From Muricoccus roseus (GTDB lineage: Bacteria > Pseudomonadota > Alphaproteobacteria > Acetobacterales > Acetobacteraceae), in assembly GCF_900141905.1 (NCBI RefSeq), contig NZ_FQZF01000009.1, positions 62,001 through 126,000 of the forward strand: a stretch of 64,000 nt of DNA, in the 5' to 3' direction. Positions within the stretch are counted from its first letter, which is position 1. Every line of letters begins with the position of its first letter. Below are positions 50,962 to 62,283 of this stretch, piece after piece. Below the pieces are notes generated by a model, which was not told the DNA's origin, searched no databases, and was given only the letters and a program-made list of their open reading frames with translations. The translations under genes and the position numbers were made by a program.

Positions 50962-51159
50962 CGGCTCCACCGAAATCTCGGGGCGCCGGACGCTTGAAAG
51001 GCCGGCGCGTTCCAGAGAAGCTCCGGACAGGATAGGGGGTTTGCGGGTTTCCTCGAATTCATCCGGGGTTCACGGGCAGTGCCCCATCCCGGGTCGAGGA
51101 ACCCGGCCGCGCAACCCGGCCGCTCCCGGGGCGATAGCCCCCCAGACCCGGAGGGATTC

Positions 51160-51615
51160 ATGCACGCCAAGATCACCGTCCATGCCAGCCCGGACCGCCT
51201 GTTCGCCTGGCTGTCCGAAAAGGGGAATGCGCGCCACTGGTACGCTCATCTCCGCCATGATGCCGATGTGTTGCCCGACCCTGGGATGAGCGTGGAGGCG
51301 GGCGCGAACACCATTCGCTGGACCATGGCCCCGGCGGGGGAGATGACCGTGACGGGCCGGGGCGACGTCTCCGACCTGTCCCTCACCTTCGCCGAGGAGG
51401 AGCACACCCCGGAGCCGCCGGCGGAGGAGATGAGCCCGGATGACGGGCCCACCAATGCGGGCAACGCGCTGCGAAGCATCAAGAGCCATGTCGAGGCCGC
51501 CGAGGGCGGCGACCCGGACATGCACACGCCCGGCGTCGTCTCGCGCGAGGATGTGGAGGAGGCGGAGCGGGAGATCGAGGCCGATCCGGAGCATAGCGGC
51601 ACGCCCCGTCGGTAA
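51160..51615 (+). CDS. SRPBCC-like hypothetical protein
   Basis: This 151-residue protein starts ITVHASPDRLFAWLSEKGNARHWYAHLR, which looks like the opening of a SRPBCC (START-like) domain, and continues to about residue 80. The second half is acidic and probably disordered (FAEEEHTPEPPAEEMSPDD, EDVEEAEREIEADPEH). I do not recognise a family with confidence. GGAG precedes the ATG at 51160. It diverges from the iron-permease-like gene and converges on the thioesterase gene. Confidence 0.6.
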   Translation: MHAKITVHASPDRLFAWLSEKGNARHWYAHLRHDADVLPDPGMSVEAGANTIRWTMAPAGEMTVTGRGDVSDLSLTFAEEEHTPEPPAEEMSPDDGPTNAGNALRSIKSHVEAAEGGDPDMHTPGVVSREDVEEAEREIEADPEHSGTPRR

Positions 51616-51648
51616 GCCGTCTCGCTTTACGGGCTACGGCGGCCCGGC

Positions 51649-52097
51649 TCAGGCCGGGTCGCCCTCCCGCTTCGGCGCGCCCGGCTTGGCCGCCAGCACC
51701 TTCCAGACGCCGTCGCCCGCCGCCACCTTGCGCTCGCCGACCGTGATCATGCCGCGCACGAAGATCACCGAGTTCGCGACGCGGATGATCTCGCCCCGCG
51801 CCTCCAGGAACTCCCCCGGATGGGCCGAGGCCAGGAAGTGGGTGTTCAGCTGCATGGTCACGACGGGCCGCAGCCCCCCGGCATGCCAGACCGTGACGCC
51901 CATGGCGTTGTCCAGCAGCGTCATCAGCATGCCGCCATGGACGATGCCATGGCCGTTCACGTGCCGGCTGTCCGCCAGGATGCCATAGGCCCAGCCATCC
52001 CCCTCCGGCCGCGACCAGAGCGGGCCCGTGAGGCCGGAGAAGCCGATCGGCGCGCGGGGGGCCCAGCCCTCCGCCGCCGGGTCGAAGGCCGGCGCGC

Positions 52098-52101
<4 letters not shown>
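51649..52101 (-). CDS. PaaI family thioesterase (hot-dog fold)
   Basis: This 150-residue hot-dog protein carries the motif NGHGIVHGGMLMTLLDNAMG, where the HGG and the Asp form the thioesterase site, followed by VVTMQLNTHFLASAHPG. These enzymes hydrolyse acyl-CoA or aryl-CoA esters. The start overlaps the stop of the beta-oxidation gene upstream by 4 bases, so it probably clears CoA esters from that pathway. Confidence 0.87.
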
Positions 52102-54179
<2,078 letters not shown>

Positions 54180-54472
54180 CCGGCAACTCCTTCGTTTCCC
54201 CGCCAGGTCTTTGTTTTCGGCAGGAAAACACTGCCCGGGCAGGCGCGAGGAAAGAACTGGCGGGAGGCCGCGTCAAGCGTCCTGCTCGATTCCGTGCTGC
54301 GCCGCGGCAACGGCGGCGCAGCATGGCGGGCCGCATCTTGGGCCATGGGCGGGCCGCCCCCATCTGCGGGGATGGCCCGCCCGGTCTTGCGCTGCATCAA
54401 TTCCAGCGGACGCCCGGGCGCGCTAAACCCCCGGCACCACCCCGGGACCGGGGTGCCGCTCTTCGCCCCTGG
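54180..54472. other. Divergent spacer between the beta-oxidation gene and ccmC
   Basis: 293 bases that must hold promoters for both directions. It contains a strong hairpin, GGGCGGGCC with GGCCCGCCC (54347-54382), with an inner CCCC/GGGG stem. There is no T-run. No gene or repeat copy is visible. Confidence 0.55.
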
Positions 54473-55267
54473 TTGCCTGGACGCCCCGCCCTGACCACCG
54501 CCGCGCCCCTCCTGCACCGCTTCGCCAATCCCGGCCGCTTCCTGCGGGCGACGGCGCGGCTCATGCCCTGGCTCTGGGGGCTCTCCCTGGCCGTGCTGCT
54601 GCCGGCGGCGGGCTGGGCGCTGCTTGCCTCCCCGGCCGACTGGCAGCAGGGGGAGACGGTGCGGATCATGTATGTGCATGTGCCGATGGCCTGGCTGGCC
54701 ATGTCCGGCTATGCCGGGCTCGCCATCGCCTCGCTCCTGGCCCTGGTCTGGAAGCACCCGCTGGCCGACCTCGCGGCGCGGGAACTCTCCCCCGTGGGCG
54801 CCGTGGCCACGGCCCTGTGCCTGGCCACCGGCAGCCTCTGGGGCCGGCCGATGTGGGGCACCTGGTGGGCCTGGGATGCGCGGATGACCTCGGTGCTCGT
54901 CCTCTTCTTCCTCTGGGTCGGCCACGCCGCCATCACCCGCGCCTTCGAGGATGAGGAGCGCGGAGCGCGGGTGGGCGCCATCCTCGCCCTCGTGGGGGTG
55001 GTGAACCTGCCGATCGTGAAGTTCTCGGTGGATTGGTGGAACACGCTGCACCAGCCCGCCAGCGTGGCGCGGATCGAGGGGCCCTCGATGCACATCTCGA
55101 TGCTCGGGCCGCTGCTGGCCTGCGCCATCGGCTTCTCCCTGCTCTTCGGCACGCTCGTGCTGGCGCGGGTGCGGGCCGCGGTGATGGAGCGCCGGGTGCA
55201 GGCGCTGGAGCTGGCCAGGGCGCGCGAGGCCGACCGCGCCCCCGCGCCCGAGGCGGTGCCGGCATGA
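54473..55267 (+). CDS. ccmC: Heme exporter CcmC
   Basis: This membrane protein of about 264 residues handles heme and loads it onto CcmE in cytochrome c maturation system I. Six hydrophobic segments and the tryptophan-rich WGTWWAWDARMTSVLVLFFLWVGH are diagnostic; histidines in VHVPMAWLAM and near the last segments bind heme. The start is uncertain: the family begins near HRFANPGRFLR, and the only in-frame options are TTG at 54473 or CTG at 54491. It opens a seven-gene ccm operon and its stop overlaps a tiny ORF at 55264. Confidence 0.93.
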   Translation: MPGRPALTTAAPLLHRFANPGRFLRATARLMPWLWGLSLAVLLPAAGWALLASPADWQQGETVRIMYVHVPMAWLAMSGYAGLAIASLLALVWKHPLADLAARELSPVGAVATALCLATGSLWGRPMWGTWWAWDARMTSVLVLFFLWVGHAAITRAFEDEERGARVGAILALVGVVNLPIVKFSVDWWNTLHQPASVARIEGPSMHISMLGPLLACAIGFSLLFGTLVLARVRAAVMERRVQALELARAREADRAPAPEAVPA

Positions 55268-55305
55268 GCGGCCACATGAGCGGCCATGGGATCGTGACAC
55301 GATGA
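55264..55305 (+). CDS. 13-codon leader ORF before ccmD
   Basis: ATG at 55264 overlaps the ccmC stop and reads [13 protein letters not shown], then stops at a TGA that overlaps the ccmD ATG at 55302. ATGAGCGGCCA occurs at 55264, 55276 and 55302, so it looks like an internal duplication of the ccmD start. Its role, if any, would be to carry ribosomes from ccmC to ccmD. No functional peptide is claimed. Confidence 0.4.
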   Translation: MSGHMSGHGIVTR

Positions 55306-55436
55306 GCGGCCATTGGATCAACGTGATCGCGGCCTGGGGACTGGCCGCGATCGGCTTCGGCGGGCTGGCCCTGGGCGCCGCCTGGCGGCACCGCACCGCC
55401 GCCCGCCGCCTGAAGGAACTGGAGCGCGCCCGATGA
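55302..55436 (+). CDS. ccmD: Heme exporter protein CcmD
   Basis: This 44-residue protein, [20 protein letters not shown] then one membrane helix and a basic cytoplasmic tail ([18 protein letters not shown]), is the right size and shape for CcmD, which releases holo-CcmE from CcmABC. It lies exactly between ccmC and ccmE, and its stop overlaps the ccmE start (ATGA). No ccmA or ccmB is seen in the window. Confidence 0.85.
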   Translation: MSGHWINVIAAWGLAAIGFGGLALGAAWRHRTAARRLKELERAR

Positions 55437-55969
55437 GCGGTGCCGTCGCGGCCCCCAAGCGGGGCGGAATGGGGCTGGCGGCTTCCCGCCGGAGAAGGCG
55501 GCTCTGGGTGCTGCTGCTCTGCGGGTTGGGGCTGGGCGCGGCGGCGGCGCTGGCGCTGACCGCCTTCCGCGACAACCTCGTCTTCTTCCGCTCCCCCTCC
55601 GACATCGTGGCCATGCCCGCGCCGGACGGCCGCGCCTTCCGCCTCGGCGGGCTGGTGGAGGCCGGGAGCGTGGTGCGCGACGGCGCGGAGGCGCGCTTCC
55701 GCGTGACGGATGGCGCCCACACTATCGCGGTGAGCTATCGCGGCGTGCTGCCCGACCTCTTCCGCGAGGGCCAGGGCGTGGTGGCACTGGGCAAGCTGGG
55801 CCCGGACGGCCACTTCACCGCCAGCGAGGTGCTGGCCCGCCATGACGAGTCCTACATGCCGCCCGAGGTGAAGGACGCGTTGGAGCGCAGCGGCCACTGG
55901 AACCCCGAGCAGGGGGCGCCGCCGCCTGCGAGCGGCTGGAACACGATGCAGCCCCGGACCGGCGGATGA
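55433..55969 (+). CDS. ccmE: Cytochrome c-type biogenesis heme chaperone CcmE
   Basis: This 178-residue periplasmic chaperone has one N-terminal membrane anchor (about 24-44) and an OB-fold. The heme-attachment motif H-x3-Y is in [12 protein letters not shown] (H137, Y141), equivalent to H130 and Y134 of E. coli. [12 protein letters not shown] and [18 protein letters not shown] are other family parts. It is coupled to ccmD and ccmF by 4-base overlaps. Confidence 0.96.
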   Translation: MSGAVAAPKRGGMGLAASRRRRRLWVLLLCGLGLGAAAALALTAFRDNLVFFRSPSDIVAMPAPDGRAFRLGGLVEAGSVVRDGAEARFRVTDGAHTIAVSYRGVLPDLFREGQGVVALGKLGPDGHFTASEVLARHDESYMPPEVKDALERSGHWNPEQGAPPPASGWNTMQPRTGG

Positions 55970-57957
55970 TTCCTGAGATCGGGCACTTCGCCCTGGCCCT
56001 GGCCCTGGCGCTCTCGCTGGCCCAGGCCGTGCTGCCCCTCGTGGGCGCGCAGCGGCGCGATGCGCGGCTGATGGCGGCCGGGCCCGGCCTCGCCGCCGGC
56101 GTGCTCATCGCGGTGGCCACGGCCTTCGCCGCCCTGCTCTGGTCCTTCGCGCTGAACGACACGACCGTCACCAATGTCGTGCAGAACAGCCATTCGGCGA
56201 AGCCGATGCTCTACAAGCTCGCCGGAGCCTGGGGGAACCATGAGGGTTCCATGGTGCTCTGGGTGCTCATCCTCGCGCTCTGCGGCGCGGCGGTCTCGGC
56301 CTTCGGGCGCAACCTGCCCGGCGCGCTGCGGGCGCGGGTGCTGGCGGTGCTGGGCATGATCGCCACGGGCTTCCTCGCCTTCATCCTGGCCACCTCCAAC
56401 CCCTTCCTGCGGGTCTGGCCGCCGGCGGCCGATGGGCAGGGGCTGAACCCCGTGCTCCAGGACCCCGGCCTGGCCTTCCATCCGCCGCTTCTCTACCTCG
56501 GCTATGTCGGCACCGCCGTCACCTTCGCCTTCGCCATCGCGGCGCTGATCGAGGGCCGCGTGGATGCCGCCTGGGGGCGCTGGGTGCGGCCCTGGGCGCT
56601 GGCCTCCTGGTCCTTCCTGACGCTCGGTATCGCGCTGGGGTCGTGGTGGGCCTATTACGAGCTGGGCTGGGGCGGCTACTGGTTCTGGGACCCGGTGGAG
56701 AATGCCTCGCTGCTGCCCTGGCTCGCCGGCTGCGCGCTGCTGCATTCCGCCATCGTGGTGGAGAAGCGCGAGGCGCTGAAGACCTGGTCGGTGCTGCTGG
56801 CCATCCTCGCCTTCTCCATGTCGCTGCTCGGCACCTTCCTCGTGCGCTCGGGCGTGCTGAACTCCGTCCACGCCTTCGCCAATGATCCGGAGCGGGGCGT
56901 CTTCATCCTCGCCCTGCTGCTGCTGACGATGGGCGGCGCCTTCGCCCTCTTCGCCTGGCGCGCGCCGGCCCTCGCCCCCACCGGGGTGTTCGCGCCGCTC
57001 TCGCGCGAAGGGGCGCTGGTGCTGAACAACCTCATCCTCTGCACCATCGCGGCGGTGGTGCTCGCGGGCACGCTCTACCCGATGTTCGCGGACCTGATGC
57101 TCAAGGCGAAGATCTCGGTCGGCCCGCCCTTCTACCAGGCCACGGTCTTCCCCCTGGCGCTGCCGCTCATTCTCGCCATGGCGGCGGGGCCGCTGATGGC
57201 CTGGAAGCGCGCGAAGCCCTGGCCGGTGCTGCAGCGCCTCTGGTGGGTGGCGCTGGCCGCGCTGGGCGCCATCGCGCTGGTCTGGCTCGTGCAGGGCCGG
57301 CCGATCCTGCCGGCGCTCGGCTTCGGCGCGGCGCTGTGGCTGATCCTCGGCGCCTTCGTCGACGTGGCCGAGCGCATCGCCCTCTTCTCCCGCCCGCGCG
57401 CCGCGCTCGCCCGCGCCAGGGGCCTGCCGCGCGCGGCCTGGGGTGGCGCCGTGGCGCATGCGGGCTTCGGCGTCACGCTGCTCGGCATGGCCGGGATGGG
57501 GCTGGCGACGGAACGTCTCGCGGCGGTGCGCCCGGGCGAGACCGTCTCGCTCGGCGGCTATGAGTGGAAGCTGGAAGGCGTGCGCGACGTGACCGGCCCG
57601 AACTGGACCAGCCGCCGCGCCACCGTGACGGTGACGCGGGGCGGCGCGCCGGTGACGGTGCTGCAGCCGGAGAAGCGCAACTTCCCCCTCGCCCGCCAGA
57701 GCACGACGGAAGCCGCCATCCACACGACCTGGGCCTCCGACCTCTATGCGGTGATGGGCGAGGAGGAGAACGGCCGCGCGACGCTGCGCCTGCACCACAA
57801 CCCGCTGGCGCCCTGGATCTGGCTCGGTGGCGCCATCATGGCCTTCGGCGGCGGGCTCTCCTTGTCCGACCGGCGCGCGCGCGTCGGCGCCCCGGCGCGC
57901 CGTGCCGCGGCCCAGGACCCCGGGGCGGCCCAGGATCCTGGAGCAGCACGGGCATGA
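55966..57957 (+). CDS. ccmF: Heme lyase CcmF
   Basis: This 663-residue membrane protein transfers heme from CcmE to apocytochrome c. It has many membrane segments, the WWD domain with [12 protein letters not shown] (about 233-244), [11 protein letters not shown], and conserved histidines. The C-terminal periplasmic domain (about 495-610) is normal. The tail has a short Ala/Gln repeat ([15 protein letters not shown]). Overlaps of 4 bases join it to ccmE and ccmG. Confidence 0.96.
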   Translation: MIPEIGHFALALALALSLAQAVLPLVGAQRRDARLMAAGPGLAAGVLIAVATAFAALLWSFALNDTTVTNVVQNSHSAKPMLYKLAGAWGNHEGSMVLWVLILALCGAAVSAFGRNLPGALRARVLAVLGMIATGFLAFILATSNPFLRVWPPAADGQGLNPVLQDPGLAFHPPLLYLGYVGTAVTFAFAIAALIEGRVDAAWGRWVRPWALASWSFLTLGIALGSWWAYYELGWGGYWFWDPVENASLLPWLAGCALLHSAIVVEKREALKTWSVLLAILAFSMSLLGTFLVRSGVLNSVHAFANDPERGVFILALLLLTMGGAFALFAWRAPALAPTGVFAPLSREGALVLNNLILCTIAAVVLAGTLYPMFADLMLKAKISVGPPFYQATVFPLALPLILAMAAGPLMAWKRAKPWPVLQRLWWVALAALGAIALVWLVQGRPILPALGFGAALWLILGAFVDVAERIALFSRPRAALARARGLPRAAWGGAVAHAGFGVTLLGMAGMGLATERLAAVRPGETVSLGGYEWKLEGVRDVTGPNWTSRRATVTVTRGGAPVTVLQPEKRNFPLARQSTTEAAIHTTWASDLYAVMGEEENGRATLRLHHNPLAPWIWLGGAIMAFGGGLSLSDRRARVGAPARRAAAQDPGAAQDPGAARA

Positions 57958-58532
57958 GCGGGACCAAGGCCACCCCCCTCTCCCGCCGCGCCCTGCTCTG
58001 GGTGCCCCTCGGCGTCGCGGCCGCGGGCGGGGTGGGCTTCTGGGCCATGCTGCGCGGCATGCGGGACGGGTCCTACGACCCGCGCGGCGTTCCCTCCGCC
58101 CTGATCGGCAAGCCCGCGCCCCGGATCGCGCTGCCGGCCGTAGAGGGGATCGACCTGCCCGCCTTCGCCCCCGATGCGCTGGCCGCGCCCGCCGCCCCGG
58201 TGCTGGTGAACTTCTGGGCCTCCTGGTGCGTGCCCTGCGTGGTGGAGCATCCGCAGCTCATGGCGCTGCACCGGCGCGGCGTGCGGATCCTCGGCATCAA
58301 CTACAAGGACAAGCCGGCGGATGCCGCGCGCTTCCTGGCGCGCCACGGCAACCCCTTCGCCGCGCTGGTGGCGGATGCGGAAGGGCGCGCGGGCATCGAA
58401 TACGGCCTCTATGGCGTGCCGGAGACCTATCTGCTGGACAAGGGCGGCCTCATCCGCTGGCGCTGGGCCGGGCCGATGATGCCCGACACGCTCTCGGCCG
58501 AGCTGGACCCGCTGCTGCGGCGGCACGCGTGA
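57954..58532 (+). CDS. ccmG: Thiol-disulfide reductase CcmG/DsbE
   Basis: This 192-residue thioredoxin-fold protein is tethered by an N-terminal anchor (about 12-32) and keeps the apocytochrome CXXCH thiols reduced. The active site is C92/C95 in NFWASWCVPCVVEHP, and GVPETYLLDKGG holds the cis-Pro and the CcmG-specific loop. The GTG start of ccmH overlaps its stop. Confidence 0.95.
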   Translation: MSGTKATPLSRRALLWVPLGVAAAGGVGFWAMLRGMRDGSYDPRGVPSALIGKPAPRIALPAVEGIDLPAFAPDALAAPAAPVLVNFWASWCVPCVVEHPQLMALHRRGVRILGINYKDKPADAARFLARHGNPFAALVADAEGRAGIEYGLYGVPETYLLDKGGLIRWRWAGPMMPDTLSAELDPLLRRHA

Positions 58533-58981
58533 GGGCGCTTCTCTTCGCGCTGGTGCTGGCGCCCGGCCTGGCGCTGGCGGTGGGGCGGCCCTCCGAGATG
58601 CTGCCTAACCCCGCGGCGGAGGCGCGCGCGCAGGAGATCGGGCGCGAGCTGCGCTGCATGGTCTGCCAGAACCAGTCCATCGAGGACAGCGAGGCCGACC
58701 TGGCGCGCGACCTGCGCCGGCTGGTGCGGGAGCGCGTGGCGGCCGGCGAATCCAGCGATGCCGTGCGCGACTACGTGCATGCGCGCTACGGCGACTTCGT
58801 GCTGCTGCGCCCACCCTTCAACTGGGTGACGGCCCCGCTCTGGGCGCTGCCGGTGATCGTGCTGGGGATTGGCGGGCTGGTGCTGCTGCGGATGCGGCGG
58901 CGGCAGGCCGCCCGCACCGGCCCCGCCCCGCTGACGGATGAGGAGCGCGCCCGGCTGGCGGCGCTGGAGAAAGAGCTTTGA
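58529..58981 (+). CDS. ccmH: Cytochrome c maturation protein CcmH (CycL)
   Basis: This 150-residue protein has a signal, the redox motif LRCMVCQNQSIEDS (C43/C46), a helical domain, and a C-terminal anchor (about 102-122). CcmH works with CcmG and CcmF at apocytochrome handover. It starts with GTG at 58529, inside the ccmG stop, and its end overlaps the TTG start of ccmI. Confidence 0.95.
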   Translation: MRALLFALVLAPGLALAVGRPSEMLPNPAAEARAQEIGRELRCMVCQNQSIEDSEADLARDLRRLVRERVAAGESSDAVRDYVHARYGDFVLLRPPFNWVTAPLWALPVIVLGIGGLVLLRMRRRQAARTGPAPLTDEERARLAALEKEL

Positions 58982-59766
58982 CCTGGGTTTTCGCGGCGCT
59001 TCTCGCGCTCGCCGCGCTGCTGCCGCTCGCCTGGGTGGCCTGGCGCCCGGCCCGCCTGACGGATCGCGGCGCGGCGGACCGCGCGCTGTACCGCGCGCAG
59101 CTGGCCGAGCTGGAGCGGGACAAGGCGATGGGCCGGCTGGACGATGCCGCCCTTTCCGCCGCGCGGCTGGAGGTGCAGCGCCGCCTCCTGGCTGTGCCCG
59201 ATGCGGCGCCCGCGCGCATGGGCGGGCGCGGGCCCGTGCTGGCCGGGCTGGTCGTCGTGCCCGTGCTCGCCTTCGCCGTCTATTTCCTCAACGGCCTGCC
59301 TGGCATGCCCTCCGCCACCTTCGCGGAGCGGCGCGATGTCACGCAGCGGGACGAGGCGCTGCTGGCGCAGCTCCGCGCGCGGCTCGCCGCCATCCCGCCC
59401 GAGAACCCCGCCGCGCGCCAGGGCTGGCTGCTGCTGGCCGAGGCCGAGCGCAACCGCGGGCGCGCCGCCGAATCGGCCGCGGCCTATGCGGAGGCGCTGA
59501 AGGCCGGCTTCGAGCCCGACATCGCGGCCCAGCGCGCGCAGGTTCTGCTGGAGGCGGATCAGGTGGAGGAAGCCGCGGCCTTCCTGGCCGAGGTTCTGCC
59601 CCGCGCACCGGGCCATGTGGGGCTCCGCTTCCTCTCCGGCCTCGCCGAGGCGCAGGCTGGCCGCCCCGCCGTGGCCCGCGCCACCTGGTCCGCGCTGCTG
59701 GCGACCGCGCCGGAGGGCGCGCCTTGGCGGGGAATGGTGGAACGACGCATGCAGGCCTTGCCGTGA
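58978..59766 (+). CDS. ccmI: Cytochrome c maturation protein CcmI (CycH)
   Basis: This 262-residue protein has two N-terminal membrane segments flanking a cytoplasmic helical loop (WRPARLTDRGAADRALYRAQLAELERDKAMGRL) and a TPR domain in the periplasm (about 135-260) that holds the apocytochrome C-terminus. The start codon is TTG at 58978, overlapping the ccmH stop. Its stop overlaps the next gene by one base (TGATG), which ties the redox genes downstream into the operon. Confidence 0.9.
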   Translation: MTWVFAALLALAALLPLAWVAWRPARLTDRGAADRALYRAQLAELERDKAMGRLDDAALSAARLEVQRRLLAVPDAAPARMGGRGPVLAGLVVVPVLAFAVYFLNGLPGMPSATFAERRDVTQRDEALLAQLRARLAAIPPENPAARQGWLLLAEAERNRGRAAESAAAYAEALKAGFEPDIAAQRAQVLLEADQVEEAAAFLAEVLPRAPGHVGLRFLSGLAEAQAGRPAVARATWSALLATAPEGAPWRGMVERRMQALP

Positions 59767-61217
59767 TGGATGGCACCTTGATGGATGGAAGCGGCGCCCC
59801 GGGGCTGGCCGCGCTCGAGGCACGGCTGCGGCAGGACCTGGAATGGCTGGAGCTGCCCGCCAAGCCCTGGGTGCCCGAGACGACCGCGCCGGACGGGCGC
59901 CCGGTGGCGGATGTGGCGATCATCGGCGCCGGCATGGCCGGGCTGGCGGCCGCCGCGGCCCTGAGGCTGGATGGCGTGGAGCGGCTGCGCGTGATGGACC
60001 GCGCGGCGCAGGGGCAGGAAGGCCCCTGGGTGACCTATGCGCGGATGGAGACGCTGCGCTCGCCCAAGGGCCTCGCCGGCCCCGCCTTGGGCCTGCCCTC
60101 CCTCACCTTCCGCGCCTTCTTCGAGGCGCAGCACGGGCCCGCCGCCTGGGAGGCGCTGGGCAAGATCCCGCGCGGCCTGTGGATGGACTACCTCAACTGG
60201 TACCGCCGCGTGATGGGCGTGCCGGTCGAGAACGGCGCCGATGTCGCGCTGGTCCGCCCGCGCGAGGACGGGCTGATCGCGCTGGAGATGCGCGGGGCGC
60301 CGGAGGTCCTGTGCCGGCGCCTGGTGCTGGCCAGCGGGCGCGACGGGCTGGGCGGTGAGTTCGTGCCGGAGATGGCGCGAGGCCTGGACCGCCGCTTCTG
60401 GGCCCATTCGCGCGAGGAGATCGACTTCGCCGCGCTGTGCGGGAAGCGCGTTGGCGTGGTGGGCGCGGGCGCCTCCGCCATGGACAATGCCGCCACGGCG
60501 CTGGAGGCCGGCTGCAGCGGGCTGCACATGTTCGTCCGCCGCCGCGCGCTGCCGCGCGTGAACAAGTTCACCGGAATCGGCAGCCAGGGCGTGGTGCATG
60601 GCTTCGCGGGCTTGCCCGACGAGTGGAAGTGGCGCTTCCAGCACTATGCCAACAGCGCGCAGACGCCGCCGCCGCGCGACAGCACGCTGCGCGTCTCCCG
60701 CCATCCCCACGCGCATCTGCACCTCGGCAGCCCCGTGACGGCGGTGCGGGAGGAAGGGGGCGCGGTGGTCGTCACCACCCCGCGCGGCGCATTCACGGTG
60801 GATTTCCTGATCTGGGCCACGGGCTTCAAGGTGGCGCTGGAGGAACGGCCGGAGCTGGCGTTGATCGCGCCGCATGTCCGGCTCTGGCGGGACCGCTTCG
60901 CCCCGGAGCCGGGGCAGGAGAGCGAGGAGCTGTCCTCCTCCCCTGATCTCGCGCCCGACTTCTCCTTCCAGGAACGGGTGCCCGGCGCCTGCCCCGCCCT
61001 GGCGCGGATCCACGCCTTCAACTATCCGGCCACCCTCAGCCACGGGAAGCTGACCGGCGACATCCCCGCCATTTCGGCCGGGGCAAGGCGGCTGGCGCAG
61101 GGCATCGCGCGCTCCCTCTTCGTCGAGGATCGCGAGACGCATTTCGCCCGGCTGCAGGCCTATGACACGCCGGAACTGCTGGGTGACGAGTGGCCGGAAA
61201 GGGAACTGACGGCATGA
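59766..61217 (+). CDS. Flavin-dependent monooxygenase-like oxidoreductase
   Basis: This 483-residue protein has an FAD site VAIIGAGMAGLAAAAAL (54-59 is GxGxxG), an NADPH-type second site VGVVGAGASAMDNA (about 230-240), and an ATG motif near the end (LIWATGF, about 350). This is the two-dinucleotide plan of flavin monooxygenases/Baeyer-Villiger enzymes, but the diagnostic FxGxxxHxxxW is not evident. The ARMETLRSPKGLAGP segment is unusual. The substrate is unknown. It overlaps ccmI and the next gene by 1 and 4 bases, so it should be expressed with cytochrome c maturation genes. Confidence 0.8.
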   Translation: MDGTLMDGSGAPGLAALEARLRQDLEWLELPAKPWVPETTAPDGRPVADVAIIGAGMAGLAAAAALRLDGVERLRVMDRAAQGQEGPWVTYARMETLRSPKGLAGPALGLPSLTFRAFFEAQHGPAAWEALGKIPRGLWMDYLNWYRRVMGVPVENGADVALVRPREDGLIALEMRGAPEVLCRRLVLASGRDGLGGEFVPEMARGLDRRFWAHSREEIDFAALCGKRVGVVGAGASAMDNAATALEAGCSGLHMFVRRRALPRVNKFTGIGSQGVVHGFAGLPDEWKWRFQHYANSAQTPPPRDSTLRVSRHPHAHLHLGSPVTAVREEGGAVVVTTPRGAFTVDFLIWATGFKVALEERPELALIAPHVRLWRDRFAPEPGQESEELSSSPDLAPDFSFQERVPGACPALARIHAFNYPATLSHGKLTGDIPAISAGARRLAQGIARSLFVEDRETHFARLQAYDTPELLGDEWPERELTA

Positions 61218-61717
61218 GCGATGACGACCTGATCGAGAGCATCCTGGGCATCGCGCCCGGATCGCCGCTGCACGTGCTGCGCCGCCGCCGGCCGGAGGCG
61301 CTGCGCCACGCGCAGGGCGCCTATCGGGAGCTGCTGATGCCGGAGGACCCCGGCAACATCTCCCACGCCGATCGCGCGGCGCTGGCGCTGCGCACCGCGC
61401 TGCGCGAGGGCGACGCCGCCCTGGCCGCGCATTTCCGCGGCCTGCTGGAGAAGGCAGGCGCGCAGGAAGCCATCATGCTCGCCGAAGATCTGAGCGGCGC
61501 GCCGATGGAGGGCCGCCTGCCCGCGCTGCTGCGCTATGCCGATGTGGTCGCCACCCGCCCCGACGACGTGACGCAGGAGACGATCGACGCGCTTTCCGGC
61601 ATGGGGCTGACCCCACGCGACATCGTGGCGATCACGCAGCTTGTCTCCTTTGTGCCCTATCAGGTCCGCGTCATCGCCGGCCTGCGCGCCATGATGCAGG
61701 AAGGAGCCGCCGCATGA
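61214..61717 (+). CDS. CMD-domain protein (Avi_7170-type), cysteine-less
   Basis: This 167-residue helical protein begins MSDDDLIESILGIAPGSPLHVLRRRRPEAL and ends with GLTPRDIVAITQLVSFVPYQVRVIAGLRAM. It fits the carboxymuconolactone-decarboxylase superfamily subgroup that is normally found beside an AhpD-like partner, as here. It has no cysteine at all, so it cannot use the AhpD-type CxxC chemistry alone and probably pairs with the next protein. Both joins are 4-base ATGA overlaps. Confidence 0.72.
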   Translation: MSDDDLIESILGIAPGSPLHVLRRRRPEALRHAQGAYRELLMPEDPGNISHADRAALALRTALREGDAALAAHFRGLLEKAGAQEAIMLAEDLSGAPMEGRLPALLRYADVVATRPDDVTQETIDALSGMGLTPRDIVAITQLVSFVPYQVRVIAGLRAMMQEGAAA

Positions 61718-62283
61718 GCCGCTTCACCATGGAAGAGGTGGGCTGGACGCCGCGCATCCCGCCCGTGGAGGCCGAGACCGCCACCCCCGCCCAGCTCGCC
61801 GCGCTGGAAGCCTGCCCGCCGGCGCAGCGGCGCTCGACCTATTTCCTCACCCTGGCGAACGACCCGGCTTCGCTCGGCGAGCGCGGGGCGCTGTTCAACA
61901 CGGTGATGTACGCGCCACGCGGCTTGCCGCGCGCGGACCGGGAGTTCTCCACCGCCATCGTCTCCATGGCGAATGGCTGCGTGTACTGCACCTCGGTCCA
62001 CGCCCGGCGCTTCGCCGACCTCTCCAAGCAGCGCGAGGCGATGCAGCGCGTGCTGGATGAGGGCCACAAGGCCGAGATCGATCCGCGCCGCCGCGCCATC
62101 GCCGATTTCAGCGAAAAGCTGACACTGACGCCGGGCGCCGTGACGGCCGCCGACCTCGCGCCCCTCCGCGCCCTGGGGATGGACGAGCTGGAGCTGCTGG
62201 ACCTCATCCACTCCATCGCCATGTTCGCCAATGCGAACCGGCTGATGCAGTCCCTGGGGGAATCGGAACCCCCGGCCGCCTAG
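61714..62283 (+). CDS. Alkylhydroperoxidase-domain protein (Avi_7169-type)
   Basis: This 189-residue AhpD-superfamily protein has the redox motif GCVYCTSVH (C89, C92, H96) and the helical frame REFSTAIVSMANGC...ADLSKQREAMQRVLDEG. In AhpD, the CxxC and His reduce peroxides or relay electrons. The adjacent CMD-domain gene lacks these residues, so this one probably carries the activity of the pair. The stop codon overlaps, base for base (CTAG), the stop of the convergent lipoprotein gene. Confidence 0.78.
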   Translation: MSRFTMEEVGWTPRIPPVEAETATPAQLAALEACPPAQRRSTYFLTLANDPASLGERGALFNTVMYAPRGLPRADREFSTAIVSMANGCVYCTSVHARRFADLSKQREAMQRVLDEGHKAEIDPRRRAIADFSEKLTLTPGAVTAADLAPLRALGMDELELLDLIHSIAMFANANRLMQSLGESEPPAA

